Positions 8,769 to 17,245 of a DNA stretch of 58,943 nt are shown here, one piece after another. Position numbers and translations under genes: made by a program. The notes beneath the pieces were generated by a model, which made no database searches, was not told where the DNA came from, and saw only the letters and a list, made by a program, of their open reading frames with translations. Source of the DNA: Bacteroidales bacterium (lineage in GTDB: Bacteria > Bacteroidota > Bacteroidia > Bacteroidales > VadinHA17); contig JAUYBT010000144.1 in assembly GCA_030692905.1 (NCBI GenBank), positions 1 to 58,943 on the forward strand, in the 5' to 3' direction. Within the stretch, counting starts at the first letter, position 1; each line of letters begins with the position of its first letter.

Positions 8769-10721
8769 ATGACAAGTAGTTATATGAAGAATTGGTTAAT
8801 CTCCAGAAATATTTTCGTAGTTCTGGCTTATAGGGTTTTACTTATTATGCTCCTTTTCTCATTGTGCAGGATTGGTTTCTTCCTGTTTAACTATAAGATG
8901 TTCCCCGGAGTATCCTTAACTCATTTTATTATAATATTAAAAGGAGGCTTGTCATTTGATATATCAGCCGTAGTATATATAAACATACTTTTCATCCTGT
9001 TGCATATTGTGCCTCTAGAGATTCGCTACAATGATGTTTATCAGGTGGTGCTTAAGTATCTCTATTTTATTACAAATGGGATCGCAATTGCAATGAACGG
9101 GATGGACTTTGTTTATTACAGGTTTATTGATAAAAGAGCCACAGCAGATGTTTTTAAAACATTTGAACATGAAACGAATCTGATGAAATTGTTTTTCAGG
9201 TTTCTGATCGATTACTGGCCGGCTACCCTGTTCACGCTTTCTACATGGTTTCTGATGGTTTACCTTTATAGAAAGGTTAATGTGAAAAGACCTGCACCAG
9301 CCGGCAAAATCGGTTATTATGTGGTAAACATCCTGATGATACCTTTGATAATAGCCCTGGTTATTGGTGCTGCACGTGGTGGTTATAAACATTCAACACG
9401 TCCGATAACGATCAGCAACGCTGCCCGATATGTTGAAACACCACGCGATGTTGCTATTGTTCTGAATACCCCATTCTGTTTCTTCAGGACTTTTGACAAA
9501 AAAGCATTAGTGAAGTATGAATTCTTTGATAATGAAAAGCTTAATAAACTATATAACCCTCACTATATTCCTGTCCAAACAAAACCTTTCTCCAATGATA
9601 ATGTAGTTGTTATCATCCTCGAGAGTTTTGCCAGGGAGTATATCGGAGCTTTAAACCATGGACTGGATGGAGGTACCTATGAGGGTTACACACCATTTAT
9701 AGATTCCCTTATTAATGTAAGTCTCACATTTGATGTTTCTATTGCGAACGGTAAGAAATCTATCGATGCAATGCCTTCAATTCTAGCATCAGTGCCTTCA
9801 CTCGAAACGCCATATACCATTTCGCATTATGCCAATAATCAAATTAACGGACTTCCTGAATTACTTAAAAGGAAAGGATACTATACGGCTTTTTTCCATG
9901 GCGCACCCAATGGCTCGATGGGATTTGATTCATTCGCAAAAATTGCGGGATTTGATGACTACTTCGGGCTTGATCAATATCCGGAAAAATCGGATTTTGA
10001 TGGTATGTGGGGAGTTTGGGATGAACCCTTCTTTAAATTTTTTGCAGGGAAACTTAACAACTTCAAACAACCATTTTTAGCTTCTATATTTTCAGTCTCA
10101 TCGCATCATCCGTTTGAAGTTCCTGAAAAATACACAGGTAAATTTAAAAAAGGTCATGCTCCAATCGTTGAAGTAGTAGGTTATACTGATCTTGCATTAC
10201 GCGAATTATTCGATGAGATTTCATCAAGCCCCTGGTTTAAAAATACTCTTTTTGTAATTACCGCAGATCATACCAATGAATCGATACATAAAGAATTCCA
10301 GAATAACTTTGGCTCTTACAGTATTCCTATAATATTTTATAAACCGGGAAGCGATTTAGGAGGTATTAAGAACCAGATAGCACAACAGATTGATATAATG
10401 CCAACTATTTTAAGTTATCTGAATTATGATGAAGAGTATATTGCCTTTGGTAACAATCTTTTAGACGATTCATATGAATCATTTGCGTTCAATACTAATG
10501 GTAGCGATTATCATCTGTATATGAAAGATTATATTTTGGAAATGATTGATAATAAGTCTGTTGGTTTGTTTAACTATAAAGATGACATATTTCTTGAGAA
10601 AAGCCTCATTGGTAAAAATCCGGAACTTCAATTACAGATGGAGGAAAAACTGAAAGCTATCATTCAAACCTATAACAGCAGACTTATTGATAATAATATG
10701 ATCGTCAGAAAACAGGAATAA
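8769..10721 (+). CDS. LtaS-type membrane sulfatase / phosphoglycerol transferase
   Basis: Polytopic inner-membrane protein with a periplasmic alkaline-phosphatase-fold domain, related to lipoteichoic acid synthase and phosphoglycerol transferases. About five hydrophobic segments fill the first 210 residues. The sulfatase domain begins near 280: VVVIILESFA carries a metal-binding Glu, ANGKKSIDAMPS (about 325-336) holds the expected nucleophile, here Ser where LtaS has Thr, and VITADHTNE near 498 supplies metal-binding Asp-His. Length 650 fits. A second in-frame ATG at 8784 (MKNWLISRN) is an equally good start. In a Gram-negative cell the likely product is a modified envelope glycan or lipid rather than lipoteichoic acid; the substrate is unknown. 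Confidence 0.82.
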   Translation: MTSSYMKNWLISRNIFVVLAYRVLLIMLLFSLCRIGFFLFNYKMFPGVSLTHFIIILKGGLSFDISAVVYINILFILLHIVPLEIRYNDVYQVVLKYLYFITNGIAIAMNGMDFVYYRFIDKRATADVFKTFEHETNLMKLFFRFLIDYWPATLFTLSTWFLMVYLYRKVNVKRPAPAGKIGYYVVNILMIPLIIALVIGAARGGYKHSTRPITISNAARYVETPRDVAIVLNTPFCFFRTFDKKALVKYEFFDNEKLNKLYNPHYIPVQTKPFSNDNVVVIILESFAREYIGALNHGLDGGTYEGYTPFIDSLINVSLTFDVSIANGKKSIDAMPSILASVPSLETPYTISHYANNQINGLPELLKRKGYYTAFFHGAPNGSMGFDSFAKIAGFDDYFGLDQYPEKSDFDGMWGVWDEPFFKFFAGKLNNFKQPFLASIFSVSSHHPFEVPEKYTGKFKKGHAPIVEVVGYTDLALRELFDEISSSPWFKNTLFVITADHTNESIHKEFQNNFGSYSIPIIFYKPGSDLGGIKNQIAQQIDIMPTILSYLNYDEEYIAFGNNLLDDSYESFAFNTNGSDYHLYMKDYILEMIDNKSVGLFNYKDDIFLEKSLIGKNPELQLQMEEKLKAIIQTYNSRLIDNNMIVRKQE

Positions 10722-10748
10722 ATATAATCTGTGGTTTAAAGCATTGCT

Positions 10749-10756
10749 TATCTTTG
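10749..10756 (+). promoter_or_regulatory. -7 element of the DUF5009 gene
   Basis: TATCTTTG matches the phylum -7 consensus exactly and lies 29 bases before the ATG at 10786. No convincing -33 TTG at the right spacing. Confidence 0.5.
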
Positions 10757-10785
10757 AATAGAACATCTTCTTAAACCTATCCATA

Positions 10786-11931
10786 ATGTTGAAACAATTT
10801 TTCTCCCAATTAGACCGATTCAGGGTTAGCCGCCCTGGATTAACTGTCTCATCACGTGTAAATTCTGTTGATGCCCTTCGGGGGTTCGACCTTTTTTGGA
10901 TAATTGGAGCGGAAGCTGTACTGAAGAGCCTCAATCGTATTTTCGACTCACCAACAACCAATTTTATTTCAACCCAACTTAATCATGTGGAATGGACAGG
11001 TTTCAGATTCTATGAGCTCATTATGCCTTTATTCCTTTTCATAGTCGGGGTTTCACTACCTTTTTCTTTCCGCCGGAGATTGGAAAAATCACCATCAAAA
11101 GCTGCTTTGTGGCCTCATATTATCAAGCGGGTATTACTGCTATGGATACTTGGTATTGCCGTACAAGGGAATCTTTTTGATTATGACTGGAGTAAAATAA
11201 AATTCTATAGTAACACACTTCAGGCAATTGCCAGCGGATATCTTATTTCTGCAATTCTTGTTCTTTATCTGAAAGTATCATGGCAGGCAATAGGTACACT
11301 TCTTCTTATGCTGGTATACTGGGCAATATTGGCGTTGGCTCCTGTGCCTGGTGTCGGAGCAGGTGTTATTACTCCGGATGGGAATTTTGCTATCTACTTC
11401 GATAAACTCATCCTTGGCTCATTTCAGGATGGAACAACATATTCATGGATTGTCAGCAGTCTGAATTTTGGTGCGACAACAATGCTTGGTGTCTTTGCAG
11501 GGTATCTGTTACAGTCTGAACTTAAAATTAATAAAAAGGTGATCTGGCTCGTAATAGCAGGCATCGCCCTGATAATCCTTGGTAGTATATGGCATATCTG
11601 GCTACCTTCGGTTAAACATATCTGGACAAGTTCCTTCGTTCTGTTTTCCGGTGGTATTTGTCTTTTATCATTAGCACTTTTTCTATGGCTTGTTGACGGA
11701 CTTAATTTTAAGAAGGGATTTCTGTTCTTCACAATAATAGGGATGAATGCAATATTTGCATATTGTGCTTCTCACCTGTTTAATTTCGGACAGGTTGCTG
11801 ATGTGGTTGTCGGCGGACTAAAACAATACACAGGGGACTGGTACCGGTTTATCAGAGCTTTAGGAGGATTTGGAGTACTATACCTGATTCTATGGCAGAT
11901 GTACAAATATAAAATATTTATAAAAATTTAA
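10786..11931 (+). CDS. DUF5009 / HGSNAT-like acyltransferase family membrane protein
   Basis: Integral membrane protein of 381 residues with about ten predicted hydrophobic segments. It opens with the family signature VDALRGFDLFWIIGAE, followed by HVEWTGFRFYELIMPLFLFI; these match the bacterial relatives of heparan-alpha-glucosaminide N-acetyltransferase, which move acetyl groups across a membrane onto amino sugars. The N-terminal 25 residues are cytoplasmic. It is followed two bases later by the exported TIM-barrel gene, so the pair is probably one transcript. The acyl acceptor cannot be read from the sequence. Confidence 0.8.
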   Translation: MLKQFFSQLDRFRVSRPGLTVSSRVNSVDALRGFDLFWIIGAEAVLKSLNRIFDSPTTNFISTQLNHVEWTGFRFYELIMPLFLFIVGVSLPFSFRRRLEKSPSKAALWPHIIKRVLLLWILGIAVQGNLFDYDWSKIKFYSNTLQAIASGYLISAILVLYLKVSWQAIGTLLLMLVYWAILALAPVPGVGAGVITPDGNFAIYFDKLILGSFQDGTTYSWIVSSLNFGATTMLGVFAGYLLQSELKINKKVIWLVIAGIALIILGSIWHIWLPSVKHIWTSSFVLFSGGICLLSLALFLWLVDGLNFKKGFLFFTIIGMNAIFAYCASHLFNFGQVADVVVGGLKQYTGDWYRFIRALGGFGVLYLILWQMYKYKIFIKI

Positions 11932-11933
11932 TT

Positions 11934-12773
11934 ATGAAATCACGTCGTCAATTTTTTAAGTTAGCCGGTACCGGCATTCTTGCAGCAGGTGTTTCCTCTG
12001 TTTATGCTTCCACAAGCGTTCCGGGCTTTATTGAAAATACAGAAAATACTTTCAGTGTTGGAATGGCAGGCTATACATTCAGGGAATTCACTGTTGAGAA
12101 AACCATCGAAATGATGAAGAGGATAGGGGTTACAAATCTATCCCTGAAAGATTTTCACATGCCAATGAACAGCACCCGGGAACAGATTAATGCAGTTTTG
12201 GAGAAGTTTAAAATTGAAGGAATTAATGTTTACACTGTTGGTGTCGTTTACATGAAGACCAAGGAGTCAGTTGATCAGGCCTTTGAATATGCAAAAATGG
12301 CCGGAGTTAAAATGATTGTCGGAGCCCCTAATTACGAGCTTCTACCATACGTAGAGAAAAAGATAAAAACATACGACTTCAAAATGGCAATTCATAATCA
12401 TGGTCCGGACAACCCGCTATATCCGAATGCTACAGATATATGGGACCATGTAAAAGAACTTGATCCTCGAATCGGGATATGCATCGATATCGGACATACA
12501 ACCAGGGACGGTCAGGATCCCTCAGTTGATATTGAGAAATACAGCAAACGGATTTATGACATTCACATCAAGGATGTTGACAAGGCAGCAAAAGAGGGTA
12601 AAACAATTGAGATGGGACGTGGAATTATCGATATTCCAAAGGTTGTTGCCACTCTTCGTAAAATAAAGTACAGTGGAAAATGCAGCCTTGAATTTGAAAA
12701 AGATATGAAAGACCCGCTTGCAGGAATTGCCGAATCAATAGGATATTTCAAAGGGGTGATGGCTTGTAGGTAG
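11934..12773 (+). CDS. Tat-exported sugar phosphate isomerase/epimerase-like TIM barrel
   Basis: Xylose-isomerase-like TIM-barrel protein of 279 residues. The N-terminus MKSRRQFFKLAGTGILAAG is a twin-arginine signal, so the folded protein is probably exported. Likely metal ligands sit in IHNHG, CIDIGHTTRDG, DIHIKD and SLEFE, spaced as in this superfamily. It starts two bases after the DUF5009 gene. Members with Tat signals are frequent in Bacteroidota glycan-degrading loci, but the specific sugar is unknown. Confidence 0.85.
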   Translation: MKSRRQFFKLAGTGILAAGVSSVYASTSVPGFIENTENTFSVGMAGYTFREFTVEKTIEMMKRIGVTNLSLKDFHMPMNSTREQINAVLEKFKIEGINVYTVGVVYMKTKESVDQAFEYAKMAGVKMIVGAPNYELLPYVEKKIKTYDFKMAIHNHGPDNPLYPNATDIWDHVKELDPRIGICIDIGHTTRDGQDPSVDIEKYSKRIYDIHIKDVDKAAKEGKTIEMGRGIIDIPKVVATLRKIKYSGKCSLEFEKDMKDPLAGIAESIGYFKGVMACR

Positions 12774-12798
12774 GCAGTAAGCAGTAAGCAGTAGGCAG
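12772..12798. repeat. Short tandem repeat (AGTAAGC-type) after the isomerase-like gene
   Basis: Imperfect copies of GCAGTAAGCAGTA/GGCAGTA follow the stop codon directly. Similar low-complexity repeats occur elsewhere in the window (28.5, 33.75 kb). No function is evident. Confidence 0.6.
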
Positions 12799-12839
12799 AA
12801 CTACCAGTTGTGAGCTCTGAACTCTGTGCCATAAGCCTA

Positions 12840-13127
12840 TTAATATTTCTTCAACAGATCAAGCAATTTACTATCTAATTTATGCCCGTACCAGTCTGTA
12901 TAATTTACGTCGGTACGGCCTGAATCCATTATACCAAAATCTCCTCTGAAATTCCAGAGTGCGTAACCGATACCATTTTGTGTAAGTATATCTACTACAT
13001 CACCAAACCAGGCCAGAAATATGTCATGGGGTGTTTTTTTCCAGCAACCGCATTCCCCAATGAAAATTAAAAGCATCCTGGGCCTCTTTATCTTTCCATA
13101 GATTGAATGGCTCGTGGAAACCTGCAT
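12840..13127 (-). pseudogene. C-terminal remnant of a GH5 cellulase-family glycoside hydrolase
   Basis: The frame ending at 12840 reads GIGYALWNFRGDFGIMDSGR and LDSKLLDLLKKY, the characteristic end of a GH5 enzyme, with the ALWNFRG strand of the barrel clear. Upstream the homologous text moves to another frame (NAGFHEPFNLWKDKEAQ, about 13070-13125), so at least one frameshift or deletion separates the pieces, and the catalytic N-terminal two-thirds is missing. A nonfunctional relic. Confidence 0.8.
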
Positions 13128-13283
13128 TAATACAATATCCAGATGTCCGTTGTATTATAATTAAAGATGCAAATAATCGCTTTCAACGTCAGCAAATGCC
13201 ACAATTTACCTATGTTAAAGATTTAATTGATACAATCTTTTTTGATTTAGGGGAAGAACTTTCAGGATATTTAATTTTAAGTT

Positions 13284-13365
13284 GAGCATTGGCGAAATCC
13301 TATTACAGGAGCGACCAATGAAACAAGCTTTACTGCCCTTCCGGGGTTATTGCTTTTAAAAAGGC
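13284..13365 (+). pseudogene. Fragment of a FISUMP-domain protein
   Basis: The plus strand reads HWRNPITGATNETSFTALPG, the conserved core of the Fibrobacter succinogenes major paralogous (FISUMP) domain found in many Bacteroidota surface lipoproteins. Neither a start nor the rest of the domain is present and the frame soon ends. A relic between the GH5 remnant and tRNA-Asp. Confidence 0.65.
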
Positions 13366-13419
13366 CAGTTTTTTGAATTGTTGCACCATAGTTGCACATA
13401 TAGACCTCTTAAAAAAGTT

Positions 13420-13442
13420 AAGCCCCTGAAAATCAGAGGCTT
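13420..13442 (-). terminator. Terminator downstream of tRNA-Asp
   Basis: Arms AAGCCTCTGA and TCAGGGGCTT on the minus strand pair with one mismatch around AAA-type loop, followed by TTAACTTTTTT. It begins 14 bases past the tRNA 3' end. Confidence 0.6.
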
Positions 13443-13456
13443 TATTTTTAATTTAG

Positions 13457-13530
13457 CGGTGCGGACGGGACTCGAACCCGCGACCCACGGCGTGACAGGC
13501 CGTTATTCTAACCAACTGAACTACCGCACC
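13457..13530 (-). tRNA. tRNA-Asp (GTC)
   Basis: A 74-nt cloverleaf: acceptor GGTGCGG/CCGCACC, discriminator G, D arm TTCAGTTGGTTAGAA, anticodon arm ACGGC-CTGTCAC-GCCGT with anticodon GTC, T loop GTTCGAAC. CCA is not encoded. Sequence closely follows the standard bacterial tRNA-Asp. Its 3' side faces the patch of gene remnants. Confidence 0.95.
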
Positions 13531-13717
13531 AATTATTGAGCTGCAAAATTAAGCTAATTTTTAATTCTGCAAAATTAATTTTATCAAAAATTTCATTTTT
13601 GGTTCGGATCGTAACCGGATCAAAGGTGAATCAGATTGAGAAGGATTATTAACTCATTATCAACCTGTAAATCGATCAAAAAATAATACATTTGCTAAAG
13701 CATGTAAAAACACTGGT

Positions 13718-15748
13718 GTGAAGCGATTTCTTATCCTGGTATTCTTATTGTACAGCTTTAGCAAGCCTTCTTATTCTCAAAGTTTTACAGACAGCAACCT
13801 GCCCATTGTAATAATAAATACTGATGGAGGTATTGCAATACCCGATAACCCAAGGGTTTTTGCCACAATGAAAATAATTTACAGAGGAGAAGGCTTCCGG
13901 AATTACCTTACCGATCAGGATAATGCGGAATATTTAAACTATAATGGCAGGATAAATATAGAAATAAGGGGTTCAAGCTCACAGGTACTGCCAAAAAAGC
14001 AATATGGACTGACGACAATTAAAGCTGATAATATTTCAAATAATAATGTAAACTTACTGGGTCTCCCAAGTGAAAACGACTGGATACTCAACGGACTTGG
14101 ATTCGAGCCATCACTTATACGCGATTACCTTAACTATAATTTATCGCGTATGATGGGAGAATATGCAAGCAGAACTGTTTATTGTGAAGTAATAATAAAT
14201 GGCTTTTATCAAGGCCTTTATGTTCTTCAGGAAAAAATAAAACAGGGATCCGGCAGGGTTGATATTATGAAAATCGGCACTGGCGACAACTCCTTCCCAA
14301 ACGTCACCGGTGGATATATTACAAAAGCTGATAAAACGACAGGTGGTGATCCGGTCGCATGGAAAATGTCAAGTTACTGGGGGATAAACGATGTTGCATT
14401 CATCCATGAACTTCCAAAACCTGAAAATGTAACAACCTGGCAGAACACCTATATCCGGTCTGAATTTGAAAAGTTGAGTACTACTGCCTCTGGCGGCAAT
14501 ATATCTTTAGAGTACGGGTATCCTTCAGTGATCGATATCCCCTCTTTTATTGATTATATGATAATAAACGAATTGTCTGCAAATGCCGATGCATATCAGT
14601 TCAGTACCTTCTACCATAAAGACAGGAATGGGAAATTGCGGGCAGGACCAATTTGGGACATGAATTTAACCTATGGATATGACTTGGCTATATGGGGATT
14701 TGACAGGAGCAAAACCAATACATGGCAATTTTCCAACGGTGATAATGAAGGTCCTAAATTCTGGCGAGACCTGTTCAATAATCCGGAATTCAGATGCTAC
14801 CTTTCAAAAAGATGGAACCAGCTTATTCAACCTGGCCAACCGTTAAATCTCTCAGCTATTGAATCCTTTATCGACCAGACTGTTGCGACTATAAGCGAGG
14901 CTGTTGTCCGGGAAAATTACAAATGGGGTACTGTACCAAATCATTCAAATGAGATAATTAAGATTAAGGATTTTCTGAAGCAGCGAATCGCATGGATAAC
15001 ATCATCTATTGGTCCCTGGTCAAATTGCAGTAGTGTGGAAACTCCTTCTCTTGTAATTACAAAAATAATGTATAATCCGGATACGACTATTGCTTTTCCA
15101 AACAGTAGTGACCAGGAATTCATTGAAATAAAAAACACAGGAAATAAGTCAGTTAACTTAACAGGGGTTTATTTCAGCGGGACAGGATTTGTTTACCAAT
15201 TCCCGGTTTACACTATTATTGTACCTAACGGAACAAAAATTCTTGCTGGCAATGCGGCTGTTTTCAAGGCAAAATATGGTTTCAATCCTTCCGGACAATT
15301 TACAAGGAATTTAACAAATACCGGTGAGAACCTTGTCCTTGCTGACGGATTTGGAAATGTAATTGACAATGTTCAGTATTCTAATCTGGCACCATGGCCA
15401 AATGCTGATGGCAACGGGTATTTTTTAGAATTAACCGACCCGTTTTCAGACAACAGTATTGCAACTAACTGGACTGCAATTTCCGGGACTATTGTATCTG
15501 TTGAAGATGCTGAAAATGACCAATGGCTGAAATTTTATCCCTCACCTGTAAAAAATAATCTTACAATAGAGTCAGGAGGCAAAGAGTATGCCTTACAAAT
15601 ATTTGATTTCCAAGGGCGTATATTAAAAACTGTCTATGTTAATTCGGATACTTATAGCCTGGATATGACCTCTTATTTCCCGGGTATATATCTGATTAAA
15701 GTAACTACATCTGAAGGGAGTTTTGTCCGGAAAATCACAAAAGAATAA
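13718..15748 (+). CDS. CotH-kinase / lamin-tail protein, T9SS cargo
   Basis: Secreted 676-residue protein. The start is GTG (no ATG in frame upstream), opening MKRFLILVFLLYSFS, a signal peptide cut near residue 20. Residues about 70-420 are a CotH-type kinase domain: INIEIRGSSSQ, NDWILNG, GLYVLQEKIK and the metal-binding GPIWDMNLTYG are visible. Residues about 445-570 form a lamin-tail (immunoglobulin-like) domain beginning LVITKIMYNP and EFIEIKN. The last 75 residues (WLKFYPSPVKN to the end) are a type A sorting domain for type IX secretion. TACATTTG at 13687-13694 could be its -7 box. CotH proteins phosphorylate proteins in spore coats; the target here is unknown. Confidence 0.85.
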   Translation: MKRFLILVFLLYSFSKPSYSQSFTDSNLPIVIINTDGGIAIPDNPRVFATMKIIYRGEGFRNYLTDQDNAEYLNYNGRINIEIRGSSSQVLPKKQYGLTTIKADNISNNNVNLLGLPSENDWILNGLGFEPSLIRDYLNYNLSRMMGEYASRTVYCEVIINGFYQGLYVLQEKIKQGSGRVDIMKIGTGDNSFPNVTGGYITKADKTTGGDPVAWKMSSYWGINDVAFIHELPKPENVTTWQNTYIRSEFEKLSTTASGGNISLEYGYPSVIDIPSFIDYMIINELSANADAYQFSTFYHKDRNGKLRAGPIWDMNLTYGYDLAIWGFDRSKTNTWQFSNGDNEGPKFWRDLFNNPEFRCYLSKRWNQLIQPGQPLNLSAIESFIDQTVATISEAVVRENYKWGTVPNHSNEIIKIKDFLKQRIAWITSSIGPWSNCSSVETPSLVITKIMYNPDTTIAFPNSSDQEFIEIKNTGNKSVNLTGVYFSGTGFVYQFPVYTIIVPNGTKILAGNAAVFKAKYGFNPSGQFTRNLTNTGENLVLADGFGNVIDNVQYSNLAPWPNADGNGYFLELTDPFSDNSIATNWTAISGTIVSVEDAENDQWLKFYPSPVKNNLTIESGGKEYALQIFDFQGRILKTVYVNSDTYSLDMTSYFPGIYLIKVTTSEGSFVRKITKE

Positions 15749-15767
15749 ATCCGGATTCCGGAAACTA

Positions 15768-16310
15768 TCATGTAATTGAAGGTTTGAAAAAACTAAAATT
15801 CACCCCTCCGTAATTACGATGCTCAAAAAATAATTTATGACCGGTGAAACTTAAGCCCTTTGGATGCTCAAGTATAAAAAATCCATCTTCATAAATCACC
15901 CCGGCCTGTGTAACAAGATCCGGCAGTTCTTTGAGCCATTTAAGATCATAAGGAGGATCGGCAAACACAATATCATATTTAACTGAACAAGTCTTTAAAT
16001 ATGCCCTTACATCAATATGTATAGTTCTGATATTTTCGATATCCAGATCCTTTATTATACGTTTAATACCTGAAATATGTCTCGGATCTTTTTCAACCAG
16101 ATGCACAGAAGCAGCTCCCCTGGACGCAAATTCATAGCTTATACTGCCCGTACCGGAAAAAAGATCTAACACGTTAATAGTTTCAAAATCAACCCTGTTA
16201 TTCAGAATGTTGAACAGCCCTTCACGTGCAAAGTCAGTAGTCGGCCTTGCTTTTAAGTTTCCGGGAGGAACAATCCTCCTGCCTTTATATTTACCTCCTA
16301 TTATCCGCAA
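15768..16310 (-). CDS. rsmD: 16S rRNA (guanine-966 N2) methyltransferase RsmD
   Basis: SAM-dependent methyltransferase of 180 residues acting on G966 of 16S rRNA in the small subunit. Family landmarks: MRIIGGKYKGR at the start, RPTTDFAREGLFNIL, the SAM-binding VLDLFSGTGSIS (about 47-58) and the catalytic DPPYD motif near 117. Its first ten bases overlap the end of the DUF3822 gene, as is usual for this pair in Bacteroidota, so both are translated from one message. Confidence 0.95.
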   Translation of the reverse strand: MRIIGGKYKGRRIVPPGNLKARPTTDFAREGLFNILNNRVDFETINVLDLFSGTGSISYEFASRGAASVHLVEKDPRHISGIKRIIKDLDIENIRTIHIDVRAYLKTCSVKYDIVFADPPYDLKWLKELPDLVTQAGVIYEDGFFILEHPKGLSFTGHKLFFEHRNYGGVNFSFFKPSIT

Positions 16311-17197
16311 TTTACGACACTGAAAAGATTAAGAAACCGGTGAAGATCCATATCATTAAATACATAACTGAAGGTGAAATTACCTGATGGTTCGGCAAAT
16401 TTTATATTTCGTACGTATATTGAAAAATTAGAGGAAAGATCATCATATTTTTCTGTCAGACCACTGAAGTAAATTGTCTCTTCCTGTTTGATATCCAGGT
16501 TTTTAAATACATTCAGCACGAAATAGAGGATGTCTGATATATTTCTGTAATTAAATGTATTACAGAATTTTAATAAGTTATTGTTAAAAATTATCAGATT
16601 AAAGAATTCCTTTTCAACATGAATATTAATACAATTCCCGTTTACACTTTTCCTGCTGTGAGAAATATGGTCGAATAATGGTTTAATATGATGATATGGG
16701 TGTGCTCCGGGATAGAAACTATTTATCAGATCGTTTACCGGTTTTGGTACAGAGAACACAAGATATGCATCAGGATCACTTATTCTATTGGCAATGATCA
16801 TATTACCATCTTCCTTAATGTGATTGAATTTGAAGTATTCATCTTTCTTAGCCGGATCAAAAAGAGGTGCCGGAATAAGGGTAAACTTTTTGGAAGGCAT
16901 TACAACATTGACTTTTTTATATCGCTTTGTCAGGAATTCATCTTTGCTCAGCAACTCATTTATCTTATCGGAATTGAAATATTTATTCTCTTCAGGTTCA
17001 AATGCACGTATCAGAACAAATTTGTTTCTTATTGTATCGAGAAGACAAAAAGAGAATCCGTCAGGGCTTACCTGAATTGATAACTCGTAGTTTTCAGTCG
17101 AGTTTATATCGAGTGTCTCATCAAAGAGTTCAATATTCGGTGCTTTCAGAGGACTACGGTTTTTATTAATCAGAAGATTGCTTAAGTTTACAAACAA
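16301..17197 (-). CDS. DUF3822 family protein
   Basis: A 298-residue soluble protein of unknown function, found next to rsmD across Bacteroidota. The N-terminal half includes SIQVSPDGFSFCLLD and VNVVMPSKKFTLIPAPLFD, the C-terminal half INIHVEKEFFNLIIFNNN and a closing region rich in Phe and Asn. The repeated beta-strand pattern resembles the actin/hexokinase-type ATPase fold, which is inference. No signal peptide or membrane segment. It is divergent from the helicase gene. Confidence 0.75.
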   Translation of the reverse strand: MFVNLSNLLINKNRSPLKAPNIELFDETLDINSTENYELSIQVSPDGFSFCLLDTIRNKFVLIRAFEPEENKYFNSDKINELLSKDEFLTKRYKKVNVVMPSKKFTLIPAPLFDPAKKDEYFKFNHIKEDGNMIIANRISDPDAYLVFSVPKPVNDLINSFYPGAHPYHHIKPLFDHISHSRKSVNGNCINIHVEKEFFNLIIFNNNLLKFCNTFNYRNISDILYFVLNVFKNLDIKQEETIYFSGLTEKYDDLSSNFSIYVRNIKFAEPSGNFTFSYVFNDMDLHRFLNLFSVVNCG

Positions 17198-17245
17198 AAT
17201 TATAAAAAATATTCATGTAGCAATTTAAGTTGTTATCAAATAGCG

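Noticed and set aside
13103..13285. Plus-strand 60-residue frame near the GH5 remnant
   Set aside because: It overlaps the decayed GH5 text on the other strand and has no recognisable protein pattern.
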